Source of the DNA: RHLJ01 sp965247355 | GTDB lineage: Bacteria; Bacteroidota; Rhodothermia; Balneolales; Balneolaceae | Direction: 5' to 3' | NCBI GenBank assembly: GCA_965247355.1 | Contig: OZ252011.1 | Span: 2,170,001-2,234,000, forward strand | DNA length: 64,000 bases | Part shown: one piece after another, positions 43,192-52,058 of the stretch | Layout: each line of letters begins with the position of its first letter | Numbering within the stretch: position 1 is the first letter of the stretch | The notes under the pieces: generated by a model | What the model was told of the DNA's origin: nothing | What the model saw: the letters and a program-made list of their open reading frames with translations, nothing else | Database searches by the model: none | Made by a program: the position numbers and the translations under genes

Positions 43192-44658
43192 ATGGCACAA
43201 AAGATTACAAAAAGAGAACAGGATTATTCGCAGTGGTACCTGGATGTAGTAAAGGAAGCAAAACTCGCAGAACATTCACCTGTTCGCGGATGCATGGTGA
43301 TTCGACCTAATGGAATGGCACTTTGGGAAAATATGCGTGAAGGTTTAGACACCATGTTCAAAGAAACCGGTCATGAGAATGCCTATTTCCCTCTTTTCAT
43401 CCCAAAATCTTTTCTAAGTAAAGAAGCCCAGCATGTGGAAGGCTTCGCTAAAGAATGTGCAGTGATTACCCATAGCCGTTTAAAAGCTGTTGATGGCGGT
43501 GTAGAGGTAGATCCTGAATCTAAACTGGAAGAGGAACTGATTGTTCGTCCTACTTCTGAGACTATTATCTGGGATACCTACCGAAACTGGATTCAATCCT
43601 ATCGTGATCTTCCGATTCTCATCAACCAATGGGCAAATGTGGTTCGCTGGGAAATGAGAACCCGTCTGTTTCTGCGGACCATGGAGTTTCTCTGGCAGGA
43701 AGGTCACACCGCTCATGCTACTAAAGAAGAAGCGGTAGAAGAAACCCTACAGATGTTAGAAGTCTATCGCACCTTTGCGGAAGAATATATGGCCATGCCA
43801 GTGATCACCGGAGTAAAAACGGAAAGCGAACGTTTTGCCGGCGCCGAAGACACCTATTGTATCGAAGCGCTGATGCAGGACGGGAAAGCTCTCCAGGCCG
43901 GAACATCTCACTTTTTAGGCCAGAATTTTGCCAAAGCCTTTGATGTAAAATTTCAGGATAGTGACGGTGATCATAAGCTTGTTTGGGCGACCAGCTGGGG
44001 CGTTTCAACACGCTTGATTGGCGGATTGATCATGACTCACTCTGATGATCAGGGATTAGTACTTCCTCCAAAACTGGCTCCAACCCAGGTAATCATTGTT
44101 CCGATCTACCGGGATGACGAACAACGAGCTACGGTACTGGAATATGGAGATTCCATCTTCAACGAATTGAAAGATCTTGGAATCCGTGTAAAACTGGATG
44201 ACCGTGACAACTATAAACCAGGCTTCAAATTTGCTGAGCACGAAGCTGCAGGAATTCCTCTCCGAATTGCTATTGGTCCCCGCGATGTTGAAAAAGGAAA
44301 TGTGGAACTGGCACGACGTGACACTAAAAATAAAAGCTTCGAATCCAGAGATGGAATTGGAGAGCTTGTTCAAGATCTTCTCGAAACTATTCAAACAGAC
44401 CTTTTTGAAACCGCTAAAAAGCGTCGGGATGAACTAACTTCCGAGGTGGAATCCTATGAGGAGTTTAAATCAGTTCTGGAAGAAAAAGGTGGCTTTATTT
44501 ATGCTCATTGGGATGGAACTGCTGAGACTGAAGAATTGATCAAGAACGAAACGAAAGCCACTATTCGATGCATCCCGCTAACCGAAGGTGAAGCTGGGAA
44601 ATGTATGGTAACCGGAAAACCGTCCAACCAAAAAGTGTTGTTCGCAAAAGCTTACTAA
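43192..44658 (+). CDS. proS: prolyl-tRNA synthetase, archaeal/eukaryotic-type (ProS type 3)
   Basis: 488 residues. Charges tRNA-Pro. It begins ITKREQDYSQWYLDVVKEAK, which is the archaeal/eukaryotic-like ProRS, and lacks the bacterial editing insertion. Class II motifs: PTSETIIWDTYRNWIQSYRD, RWEMRTRLFLRTMEFLWQEG (motif 2), SWGVSTRLIGGLIMTH (motif 3); the C-terminal zinc-domain-like tail is GEAGKCMVTGKPS. Such ProRS is usual in Bacteroidota. It precedes nnrDE by nine bases. Confidence 0.95.
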   Translation: MAQKITKREQDYSQWYLDVVKEAKLAEHSPVRGCMVIRPNGMALWENMREGLDTMFKETGHENAYFPLFIPKSFLSKEAQHVEGFAKECAVITHSRLKAVDGGVEVDPESKLEEELIVRPTSETIIWDTYRNWIQSYRDLPILINQWANVVRWEMRTRLFLRTMEFLWQEGHTAHATKEEAVEETLQMLEVYRTFAEEYMAMPVITGVKTESERFAGAEDTYCIEALMQDGKALQAGTSHFLGQNFAKAFDVKFQDSDGDHKLVWATSWGVSTRLIGGLIMTHSDDQGLVLPPKLAPTQVIIVPIYRDDEQRATVLEYGDSIFNELKDLGIRVKLDDRDNYKPGFKFAEHEAAGIPLRIAIGPRDVEKGNVELARRDTKNKSFESRDGIGELVQDLLETIQTDLFETAKKRRDELTSEVESYEEFKSVLEEKGGFIYAHWDGTAETEELIKNETKATIRCIPLTEGEAGKCMVTGKPSNQKVLFAKAY

Positions 44659-44667
44659 ACCAATTCC

Positions 44668-46158
44668 ATGAAGATACCACACTCATATCAGTTATTTACT
44701 GCCGAAGGTAGTCGGAAACTGGATGAGGGTACCATATCCGAATTTGGAATCGATGGCTTCACTTTGATGGAAATTGCCGGAACACGTGCCGCTGATTTCA
44801 TTCTTCAACGTATTGAACCTGGTACTCACGGCCTATTTATTTGTGGAAAAGGAAATAATGCCGGTGATGCACTGGTTGTTGCCAGAATTCTGAGTGAGCA
44901 TTCAATCCAATGTTCGGTTTTATTTATTTCGGGGATGGAGGACCTATCTAAAGATTGTACCAAAAATCTGGAACTCCTTCGTAAGCTCAATCATGAAATT
45001 CATTTCTATTCTTCCTTTGATGAATTACCATCTGCCACAACTTTCGGTTTCATTGTGGATGGTATATTGGGAACCGGACTTAATTCTGAAGTCCGTTCTC
45101 CATATAAAGAAGTCATAGAATGGGTGAACAATCAAAGCACCCCGGTTTTCGCGATGGATATCCCTACCGGATTGAATGCAGATTCCGGTGAGGTTTTAGG
45201 TGCAGCAGTTGAAGCAGACTACACTCTTGCCTTTGGGACGCTGAAACAGGGTTTCTTCATGAATTCAGGCTATGAGTATTGCGGAGAGGTTATTTTCTGC
45301 GAGCTTCCTTTTCCATCAACATTCAAAAACTCCAACACTTACCTAATTGACGATGAGTGGGTGGACAAGCTTAGTTCTGCATCACCACAGAGAAAGCATA
45401 AGTATGAGGGTGGCGTACTCTATATAATAGCCGGATCTGAAGGATTAACCGGAGCAGCAGTTCTTACTGCTAAAAGTGCATGGTCAACAGGACTCGGCGG
45501 TGTGGTAATCATCACTCCAAAAGGGTTGCTGGAAATTTTTGAAAAGAATTTAGTCCAGATTATAAAAAAATCGGTCGGTGATTCTACCGACTCTTTTTTC
45601 TCTCCGGATCATCTGGATGAAGTGAAAACTATACTTGCAGAGAAACCCGGTTCTCTGCTGATCGGTCCCGGATTAGGAAGACATCCTGAAACGATTAATT
45701 TCACAAGAGCTCTTCTTTCTGAGTTCTCCGGAAATGTTGTAATTGATGCAGATGCATTGTTTGCCATTTCTGAGGACGGATTACTAAAAAAACCGAAACA
45801 GGCTGAATGGATTATGACTCCTCATCCGGGCGAACTGAAAAAACTTCTGGGAGATAATCTGGAAGATCGACTTAACAGCGCAAAAGAATTAGCCGCTAAA
45901 CTTGAGGCCACAATTCTTACCAAAGGACTTCCATCTATGGTTGTAAATAAGAATCAGGCCTTACTCACCGGATATGATACGCGTATATTTTCGCGCGCTG
46001 GCTTTGGGGATATACTGGCAGGAAAAACGGCAGGATTCTGGCTTAAGGAAAAAAATCAGGAACTTGCGGCAGTTTTTGCACTTTTAGATGGAAAAGAAAA
46101 AGCAGACCATCATATATTAAGCTCCGATCAACCATTGGAACCATTGGATCTTATTTAA
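44668..46158 (+). CDS. nnrDE: bifunctional NAD(P)HX epimerase/dehydratase
   Basis: 496 residues. Fusion of the two repair enzymes for hydrated NAD(P)H. The N-terminal YjeF_N epimerase (about 1-215) has the GLFICGKGNNAGDALVVARI motif, and the C-terminal ADP-dependent dehydratase (about 235-495) has VLYIIAGSEGLTGAAVLTA, LLIGPGLGRHPETINF, VVIDADALFAIS and RAGFGDILAGKTAGF. Fusion is common in bacteria. It follows proS and is followed by a VanZ gene. Confidence 0.94.
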   Translation: MKIPHSYQLFTAEGSRKLDEGTISEFGIDGFTLMEIAGTRAADFILQRIEPGTHGLFICGKGNNAGDALVVARILSEHSIQCSVLFISGMEDLSKDCTKNLELLRKLNHEIHFYSSFDELPSATTFGFIVDGILGTGLNSEVRSPYKEVIEWVNNQSTPVFAMDIPTGLNADSGEVLGAAVEADYTLAFGTLKQGFFMNSGYEYCGEVIFCELPFPSTFKNSNTYLIDDEWVDKLSSASPQRKHKYEGGVLYIIAGSEGLTGAAVLTAKSAWSTGLGGVVIITPKGLLEIFEKNLVQIIKKSVGDSTDSFFSPDHLDEVKTILAEKPGSLLIGPGLGRHPETINFTRALLSEFSGNVVIDADALFAISEDGLLKKPKQAEWIMTPHPGELKKLLGDNLEDRLNSAKELAAKLEATILTKGLPSMVVNKNQALLTGYDTRIFSRAGFGDILAGKTAGFWLKEKNQELAAVFALLDGKEKADHHILSSDQPLEPLDLI

Positions 46159-46222
46159 AGACACTATCATCAAGACACTTCTATTTAAATACAGAAAACT
46201 CACGGCTACACTCTTCGTTCTT

Positions 46223-46555
46223 GTGACCGTAGTAATTCTTGTGGGCATGCTATTTCCGGCAGACAGCTTTTCCAAAATCGATATCTGGAGCTATGACAAA
46301 ATATGGCACTTATTAGCTTTCGCAGCATGGACTTTTCTATTTGGGGTTGTCCGAGCCGTTTGGAACCAAAAAAAGCCTAATTTGTTCATCGTTTTTGCCC
46401 TGGGTCTTTTTTACGGGTTATTGATAGAAGTCTTACAGTTTATGCTTCCTACTAATCGTAGTCCTGAACTATATGACTTCATTGCCGATGCACTTGGCTC
46501 AGGATTAGCAGTTTTGCTCCTCAAGCCAGTATTCAAAAGAATGTTTGACGATTAG
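46223..46555 (+). CDS. VanZ-family membrane protein
   Basis: 110 residues from GTG 46223, with VanZ features: YDKIWHLLAFAAWTFLFGV, LALFYGLLIEVLQFMLP-like segments (FALGLFYGLLIEVLQFMLPT) and ELYDFIADALGSGLAVLL. The role of VanZ proteins is undefined. The frame is open 100 bases further upstream, encoding IKTLLFKYRKLTATLFVL, which would complete the first membrane helix, but no ATG, GTG or TTG is found in that stretch. The true start may be a rare codon near 46165, or GTG 46223 with a shorter helix. Confidence 0.75.
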   Translation: MTVVILVGMLFPADSFSKIDIWSYDKIWHLLAFAAWTFLFGVVRAVWNQKKPNLFIVFALGLFYGLLIEVLQFMLPTNRSPELYDFIADALGSGLAVLLLKPVFKRMFDD

Positions 46556-46639
46556 CTCCTCCCTGCATGTTAATGTGATATTATCAGGCATGCAGCTTCT
46601 GTTTCTTGATACAGGCATTAATAAAATAAAGAGAGGTGC

Positions 46640-47278
46640 ATGATGATTAAGAAGAATCCAAAAGCCGATTTACGCTCTAAACATACAATTTTCGTCCAAC
46701 TGGGAATCATTTGTTCGCTGTTATTTATGATAGCTGCGACAAACATGAATATAAAATCTCAGGTAGACAGTACTCCTGAACCAATCCCAGAGCCTGATAT
46801 TGATTTAATTGATATTCCTCCGATCATTCCACCAGATACTCCTCCTCCGCCCATGAGGCCATCTGTATTCAATCCTATACCAAATGATAATCCAATTGAA
46901 CCGGATCCTATTGATTTTGATCCCATTGAGTTTGATGGCCCAATCACTGGACCACCACCAATTATTCAAAACGACACTTTTGAATTATTACCTGAAGTTA
47001 TGCCAACTATGAAAGGGGGGCTTGAAAAACTATACCGGGAAATTGAATATCCTAAACAAGCTATGCAAATTGGAATTGAAGGCAGAGTTGTAGTACAATT
47101 TATTGTTAACAAAAAGGGTGAGGTTGAAGAACCGGTAATACTCCGTGGAATTGGTGGCGGTTGTGACGAGGAAGTATTGCGCGTGATCAAGCTAATGAAA
47201 TTTACGCCGGGCATTCAAAATGGTAATTTTGTTAAGGTAAAGATGGCTCAAACCATAACTTTTAAGCTTCAAAATTAA
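46640..47278 (+). CDS. TonB-like energy transducer (1 of 2)
   Basis: 212 residues. One N-terminal membrane helix (IFVQLGIICSLLFMIAAT) after a short cytosolic start, a proline-rich linker full of Asp and Glu (IPEPDIDLIDIPPIIPPD, later EPDPIDFDPIEFDGP), and a C-terminal TonB domain (KQAMQIGIEGRVVVQFIVNK, GIGGGCDEEVLRVIKLMKF). It should carry proton-motive energy to outer-membrane transporters. Starts at ATG 46640 or 46643; GAGAGGT is just upstream. No exbB or exbD nearby. Confidence 0.88.
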   Translation: MMIKKNPKADLRSKHTIFVQLGIICSLLFMIAATNMNIKSQVDSTPEPIPEPDIDLIDIPPIIPPDTPPPPMRPSVFNPIPNDNPIEPDPIDFDPIEFDGPITGPPPIIQNDTFELLPEVMPTMKGGLEKLYREIEYPKQAMQIGIEGRVVVQFIVNKKGEVEEPVILRGIGGGCDEEVLRVIKLMKFTPGIQNGNFVKVKMAQTITFKLQN

Positions 47279-47404
47279 GTAGATAAACGAAATTCACATT
47301 AATTTCGTTACAAAAGAGTAATTATAAAATAAATGACTTGCGGACTTAGTAAAAAAACCCGTTCTTTTTTAGTCCCTAAAAATCATTTGAAATCAGGATA
47401 AAAT

Positions 47405-48061
47405 ATGGTTAACGAAAGAAAACAGGCAGGAGTAGATTTAAGAAGATCCTATAACATTCTTCTTCAATCTGGTCTTATTATCGCCTTACTATTTATCATT
47501 GGTTTGGTTCGCATCAACTTATATAGCGAGCCACCAGCTCCGCCTCCGGTAGAAGAACAAGAAGAAATTATGATGGAGGAAGTAATCCAAACCAAGCAAA
47601 TTGAAACTCCACCCCCACCACCTCGTCCACCGGTGCCTGTAGAAGTACCTAACGATGAAATTATTGAGGATGAAATTTTGGATTTGGATGCAGAGCTAGA
47701 CCTTGACGGTCCGCTTGACCTTCCACCTCCTCCTCCACCATCTGATGATGATGAAGAAGATTTCTTTGTTGTGGTAGAAACTATGCCCCAATTGAAGGGT
47801 GGACTTGCTGACCTTCAAAGAAAAGTAAAATATCCCGAAATGGCTCGTAGAGCTGGTATTGAAGGACGTGTTACTGTTCAATTCATCGTGAATGAGCAAG
47901 GTAAAGTTGAGAACCCACGTGTTATTCGTGGTATCGGTGGTGGCTGTGATGAAGCAGCTCTTGAAGCAGTTAGACAAGCAAGCTTCTCTCCAGGTATGCA
48001 GCGTGGACGCCCAGTGCGTGTACAATACAGTTTACCAATTGTATTCAGACTGCAGAACTGA
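47405..48061 (+). CDS. TonB-like energy transducer (2 of 2)
   Basis: 218 residues, a paralogue of the neighbouring TonB. Membrane helix NILLQSGLIIALLFIIGLV, an acidic and proline linker (PPPPPRPPVPVEVPNDEII, then DELLDLD-type repeats), and C-terminal TonB domain (YPEMARRAGIEGRVTVQFIV, then GIGGGCDEAALEAVRQASF). It is 127 bases after the first copy and has its own terminator. The two probably serve different outer-membrane receptors or are redundant. Confidence 0.88.
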   Translation: MVNERKQAGVDLRRSYNILLQSGLIIALLFIIGLVRINLYSEPPAPPPVEEQEEIMMEEVIQTKQIETPPPPPRPPVPVEVPNDEIIEDEILDLDAELDLDGPLDLPPPPPPSDDDEEDFFVVVETMPQLKGGLADLQRKVKYPEMARRAGIEGRVTVQFIVNEQGKVENPRVIRGIGGGCDEAALEAVRQASFSPGMQRGRPVRVQYSLPIVFRLQN

Positions 48062-48083
48062 TAAGATTAGCTGTTCGAAATTC

Positions 48084-48114
48084 AAGGCGTGATTTTTTAA
48101 TCACGCCTTTTTTT
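48084..48114 (+). terminator. intrinsic terminator after the second tonB
   Basis: AAGGCGTGATT (48084-48094) pairs with AATCACGCCTT (48099-48109), followed by a seven-T run starting at 48108. It sits between convergent genes. Confidence 0.9.
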
Positions 48115-48535
48115 ATACCATTAATTTTTCGAACTGATTCAATACTTCTTTAAGATTGTAAAAACCCACTATTTCTTTTGCCTTCGACAATTTTACCCAT
48201 TCCATTTTTTCGATGCCCTCACTCCTTTGCGGTTGTAAGTGCTGTGGTCTTGGGTAAATCATAGCATACCAATAAGTAGTTTTTCCATAATGCTTTTTCT
48301 TTTCATTATACTCATGATAAGTAGTTCCTAATGATGAGATAATCACAGGAAGTTCAGAACCTGTTTCCTCAGCCACTTCTCTGGCGGCACACATTGGGAT
48401 AGATTCTCCCTTTTCGAGTTTACCTTTTGGAAGGTCCCAAAGTCCGTTCCGGTGAATCAACAGTACTAAAGGGTTTTCAGGTTCAGCTTTAACCTGATAA
48501 AGAACTCCTCCAGCTGCAATGATAGGTTTAGGCAT
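48113..48535 (-). CDS. Nudix hydrolase
   Basis: About 140 residues from ATG 48535 (an in-frame ATG at 48574 would add 13 residues inside the previous gene). The Nudix box is complete: GKLEKGESIPMCAAREVAEE matches G-x5-E-x7-REUXEEXGU through to TGS. The substrate is not predictable; nearby sequence FLIHRNGLWDLPK-like is typical of general house-cleaning Nudix proteins. It overlaps the DUF1844 gene by eight bases, so the pair is one operon. Confidence 0.88.
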   Translation of the reverse strand: MPKPIIAAGGVLYQVKAEPENPLVLLIHRNGLWDLPKGKLEKGESIPMCAAREVAEETGSELPVIISSLGTTYHEYNEKKKHYGKTTYWYAMIYPRPQHLQPQRSEGIEKMEWVKLSKAKEIVGFYNLKEVLNQFEKLMV

Positions 48536-48854
48536 CTGAATTTTTTTCAGATTCTTCTGAAGCAGCTGTATCACCTTTTTTTAACTCGTCAGCGTAATTG
48601 AGCCTTAATGTAGTAAGGGTCTGATCCAGATAACCTTTTAATTCCTTTGGTAAATTTCCTGATGTATATTTCTCAAGTGCGTTTAAAGTATCAATAGCAT
48701 ATTTCGCTGAAGAAAGATCTCTTTCCATTTCATCGGTGGCTGGATTCTTGATTTTTCCTAATCCCATCATTCCAATTTGTAGATGCTGCTGTATCAACAT
48801 CATAAATAATAATTGGTCTTGTTGATCCGCATTTAAATTTTCTCCACTAATCAT
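48528..48854 (-). CDS. DUF1844 domain-containing protein
   Basis: 108 residues. QDQLLFMMLIQQHLQIGMMG and DLSSAKYAIDTLNALEKYTS are the DUF1844 core; a charged Ser/Glu/Lys tail follows. The function is unknown. It is a small cytoplasmic protein found in several Gram-negative groups, including this lineage. Translation is coupled to the overlapping Nudix gene. Confidence 0.86.
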   Translation of the reverse strand: MISGENLNADQQDQLLFMMLIQQHLQIGMMGLGKIKNPATDEMERDLSSAKYAIDTLNALEKYTSGNLPKELKGYLDQTLTTLRLNYADELKKGDTAASEESEKNSDA

Positions 48855-48970
48855 GTTCGTAACCTTTTTTGGTTTTTTTGAGTTTAAACTTTAAGGGGAT
48901 TTAAAATTAATAAACTTCTTTTTTCTTTACCTTGTCTGCCCCAGATAAACAAGATTTACATCTATAAAAT

Positions 48971-50182
48971 ATGGCCATTATTAAGCCTTTCAAAGCGTGG
49001 AGACCAAATGAGGAAATTGTGCATGAAGTTTCCTCTGTTCCTTATGATGTAATCAATACCAATGAAGCCTTAGAACTGGCTGAAGGAAAACCGAATAGTT
49101 TTCTTCATGTTATCCGACCTGAAATAGATCTGCCCAAAAATACAGATATCCATGCAACCGAAGTCTATGAGCAGGGAAAGAAAAACTTATCCGAACTTTT
49201 GAGTTCACCTTCTTTTTTCCAGGAAGAAGCCGATGCTCTTTATATTTATCGATTGAGTTGGAATGGGAATTCTAAAACAGGAATCTTTGGATGTGTTAGT
49301 GTAAAGGATTACGATCACGAAATTATACTCAAACACGAGTTAACCCGACCAGAAAAAGAAGATGACCGCACCAAGCATATTCTAACTCAGCAAGCTCACG
49401 CTGAGCCGGTGATGCTCACATACAGAGACAACGATCTGATTAATAATCTTATAAAAGATCATTGTAAATCAAACAATCCGCTGTATAATTTCACAACTAA
49501 TGATGGTGTACAACATACTTTTTGGAAGGTTGATGAGGTTACAGCGTTGGTTCTTGCATTTACTGATATACCAAAGTTATATATAGCGGATGGCCACCAC
49601 CGTTGCGCCAGTGCAGCAAGAGCTGCTCATGAGATGGAGTCACAAAATCCTACTCATAATGGTACTGAGGAATACAATTTTTTTCCGGCTGTTTTATTTC
49701 CAACATCAGAAACTAAAATACTTGCCTACAACAGGGTTGTTCATTCACTTCCTAAGAATTTCCTTCTGAATTTGAAAAAAGATTTTGACCTTATAGAAAA
49801 CATTTCTCCTATTCCTTCAGAAAAAGGAACTATTTCATTATATATGAATGGAACATGGTTTGGTTTAAGACTTCCGGATTCAGCCAAGAAAAATGCTGCT
49901 GCTGCTCTCGATGTAGCTCGTCTACAGGAATTCATCCTGGAACCTTATCTGAATATTACTAACCAAAGAACCGATAAGAATATCGATTTTATAGGCGGAA
50001 TAAGAGGCCCCAAAGAATTAGAAAAACTTGTAGATTCAAGGAAAGCAGAATTGGGCATTAGTATGTTTCCCACAAGTATCAATGAACTTATTGGCGTTTC
50101 TGATGCAGGTTTATTGATGCCCCCAAAATCAACCTGGTTTGAACCAAAGCTTAGATCAGGTGTTTTAATTCACACATTTTAA
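48971..50182 (+). CDS. DUF1015 family protein
   Basis: 403 residues. Starts AIIKPFKAWRPNEEIVHEVS, with VPYDVINTNEALELA, HELTRPEKEDDRTKHI and IADGHHRCASAARAA (conserved in the family). DUF1015 proteins are often beside serine-biosynthesis genes (serC, serA), as here, and may act in that pathway, but no reaction is proven. serC starts 24 bases after its stop. Confidence 0.87.
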   Translation: MAIIKPFKAWRPNEEIVHEVSSVPYDVINTNEALELAEGKPNSFLHVIRPEIDLPKNTDIHATEVYEQGKKNLSELLSSPSFFQEEADALYIYRLSWNGNSKTGIFGCVSVKDYDHEIILKHELTRPEKEDDRTKHILTQQAHAEPVMLTYRDNDLINNLIKDHCKSNNPLYNFTTNDGVQHTFWKVDEVTALVLAFTDIPKLYIADGHHRCASAARAAHEMESQNPTHNGTEEYNFFPAVLFPTSETKILAYNRVVHSLPKNFLLNLKKDFDLIENISPIPSEKGTISLYMNGTWFGLRLPDSAKKNAAAALDVARLQEFILEPYLNITNQRTDKNIDFIGGIRGPKELEKLVDSRKAELGISMFPTSINELIGVSDAGLLMPPKSTWFEPKLRSGVLIHTF

Positions 50183-50206
50183 TCATCACTCAAACTCAAA
50201 AATTAA

Positions 50207-51289
50207 ATGAAACGAGTACACAATTTTAGTGCAGGACCTGCAATTCTGCCTTTAGAAGTTCTAAAAAAAGCACAAGAAGAGTTCATCGACTATCAGGGTA
50301 CGGGATCTTCCATCATGGAAAAAAGCCACCGTGGTCCTGAATATACCAAAGTTGACGCTGAGGCAAGAGAACGTCTTTCCAACATACTCGGTCTAGGTGA
50401 TGATTTTGAGATTATGTTTCTTCAGGGTGGGGCCAGCACCCAGTTTTTCACTGTCCCTTTTAACTTTTTAAGTGAAGGTGAAACTGCTGATTATATCAAT
50501 ACCGGGGCATGGTCTAAGAAGGCTATAAAAGAAGCCAAGACCTTTGGTAATGTTCATGAAGCGTTCACCAGTGCTGATTCTAATTTCAACCGCATACCTG
50601 GTGCTAATGAATTAGATTTATCTGCTGATGCTAAATATGTACACATAACCTCTAATAACACTATTTTTGGGACTCAGTTCGCTACAGAACCAGAGACGAA
50701 CGGTATACCTTTAGTTTGTGATGCGTCCTCAGATTTTCTTTCTCGCCCTATCGATCTAGATAAATATGGAATCATTTACTCCGGAGCTCAAAAGAATCTG
50801 GGACCAGCTGGTGTAACAGTTGTTATCGTAAGAAAAGATTTCCTTGCCAAGGCTAATAAATCTGGTGTACCTACTATGGTTGACTACAATACACACGCAA
50901 ATGGAGCTATGTTCAATACTCCTCCTACTTTTGCTGTATATATGGTGAATCTGGTTCTGGAATGGATTGAAGGAAAAGGCGGACTTGAGTATTTCAAAAC
51001 TTTCAATGAAGACAAAGCTGCACTGCTTTACAATGAAATTGACTCAGATGACTTTTACAGAGGTACGGCTGAGTTAGCTTCCCGTTCAAATATGAATGTT
51101 TGCTTTCGATTAGGATCCGAAGATTTAGAAGCAGAGTTCCTTAAAGAAGCTGCAACTCATGATTTGGTTGCTTTAAAAGGTCACCGAAGTGTAGGTGGAA
51201 TCCGTGCCAGTATCTATAATGCTTGTCCACGGGAAAGTGTTGAAACTCTGGTTAACTTCATGAAAGAGTTCCGTACTAAGAAAGGGTAA
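50207..51289 (+). CDS. serC: phosphoserine aminotransferase
   Basis: 360 residues. Transaminates 3-phosphohydroxypyruvate to phosphoserine in serine synthesis, and also serves vitamin B6 synthesis in some bacteria. Family features: start VHNFSAGPAILPLEVL, GGASTQFFTVPFNFL (cofactor site), SSDFLSRPID, and the PLP lysine in YSGAQKNLGPAGVT. The end HRSVGGIRASIYNACPRESV is usual. serA is not in the window; DUF1015 precedes it. Confidence 0.95.
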   Translation: MKRVHNFSAGPAILPLEVLKKAQEEFIDYQGTGSSIMEKSHRGPEYTKVDAEARERLSNILGLGDDFEIMFLQGGASTQFFTVPFNFLSEGETADYINTGAWSKKAIKEAKTFGNVHEAFTSADSNFNRIPGANELDLSADAKYVHITSNNTIFGTQFATEPETNGIPLVCDASSDFLSRPIDLDKYGIIYSGAQKNLGPAGVTVVIVRKDFLAKANKSGVPTMVDYNTHANGAMFNTPPTFAVYMVNLVLEWIEGKGGLEYFKTFNEDKAALLYNEIDSDDFYRGTAELASRSNMNVCFRLGSEDLEAEFLKEAATHDLVALKGHRSVGGIRASIYNACPRESVETLVNFMKEFRTKKG

Positions 51290-51298
51290 TTTTTTATA

Positions 51299-51338
51299 AC
51301 CGTAGTGGTAGTTCATGAACTACTACTACGGTATATTT
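51299..51338. terminator. hairpin between serC and rhomboid gene
   Basis: ACCGTAGTGGTAGTTC (51299-51314) pairs with GAACTACTACTACGGT (51317-51332) with one mismatch, then ATATTTTAATTT. Leftward reading meets an A/T-rich run too, so it may act for both convergent genes. The T tract is weak. Confidence 0.65.
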
Positions 51339-51343
51339 TAATT

Positions 51344-51934
51344 TCACAAAATACCGATCATTGTGAGAAAATGATCGATAGAATTGGGTACGAATATAAA
51401 CATATAGATAACTCCCCAGGCTGCACCTCCTATATGTGCTTCATGATTAACCTTCCCTTCTTTTTTGCTTGCCCAGATACTGTATCCGATAAATAAGAAA
51501 CCAAAGATAAGAGCCGGAATTCCAATCGGAATAAACATTAGATATAATTTTTCGAACGGGTAGAGAATTATAAAAGCAAATAATACACTTTCTACTGCTC
51601 CTGAAGCACCAATAGTGGCATACTCCGGGTTATTTTTATGCCTTATTAATGATGGAATTGAGGATGCAAGCAATCCGGTAAAATAGAGTATGACAAAATG
51701 TTCTCTTCCAATGGTTTGTTCTAATACCGGACCAAAGAAAAATAGGGTGATCATATTGAAAGCGAGATGAGTCCATCCGCCATGCAGAAAGCCAGATGTA
51801 ATCAATTCATACCAGGTATTCTGCCGCATAGTTCTGTAAGGCATAAACATTCCTGTTTCCATAATTTTTGGAGCAGAAAATGCGGCTAATGAAACCACGA
51901 CATTGATTGCAATTAAAATAAGAGTAACTGACAT
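51344..51934 (-). CDS. rhomboid-family intramembrane serine protease
   Basis: 196 residues with six hydrophobic segments. Catalytic Ser is in IGASGAVESVLF (GxSG), the catalytic His in HEAHIGGAAWG, and HLAFNMITLFFFGP carries the conserved His-Asn helix. It should cleave membrane proteins within the bilayer; the target is unknown. It converges on serC and has no partner gene. Confidence 0.9.
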   Translation of the reverse strand: MSVTLILIAINVVVSLAAFSAPKIMETGMFMPYRTMRQNTWYELITSGFLHGGWTHLAFNMITLFFFGPVLEQTIGREHFVILYFTGLLASSIPSLIRHKNNPEYATIGASGAVESVLFAFIILYPFEKLYLMFIPIGIPALIFGFLFIGYSIWASKKEGKVNHEAHIGGAAWGVIYMFIFVPNSIDHFLTMIGIL

Positions 51935-52005
51935 CAGAGCTTGTTGGAAAGTTAAATTTTAAAAAAATTAAAATAGATAGAATAATATTCTTAATGATAC
52001 TACAA

Positions 52006-52038
52006 TAAAAAAAGCCTCTCTTTAAAAAAGAGAGGCTT
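52006..52038 (-). terminator. intrinsic terminator of the S74 surface-protein operon
   Basis: AAGCCTCTCTTT (52012-52023) and AAAGAGAGGCTT (52027-52038) form a perfect stem with a three-base loop. Read leftward it runs into T (A run 52006-52013), 20 bases after the stop of the 842-residue gene. Confidence 0.92.
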
Positions 52039-52058
52039 ACCATTATAAAAGATACCTA

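Noticed and set aside
47279..47404. terminator between the two tonB genes
   Set aside because: The AACGAAATT/AATTTCGTT hairpin near 47288-47312 has no T run, and the second paired segment near 47341-47386 is a weak A/T stem; neither was called.
47696..48025. antisense frame within the second tonB
   Set aside because: Shadow of a well-supported gene; composition follows the complementary codons of the TonB domain.
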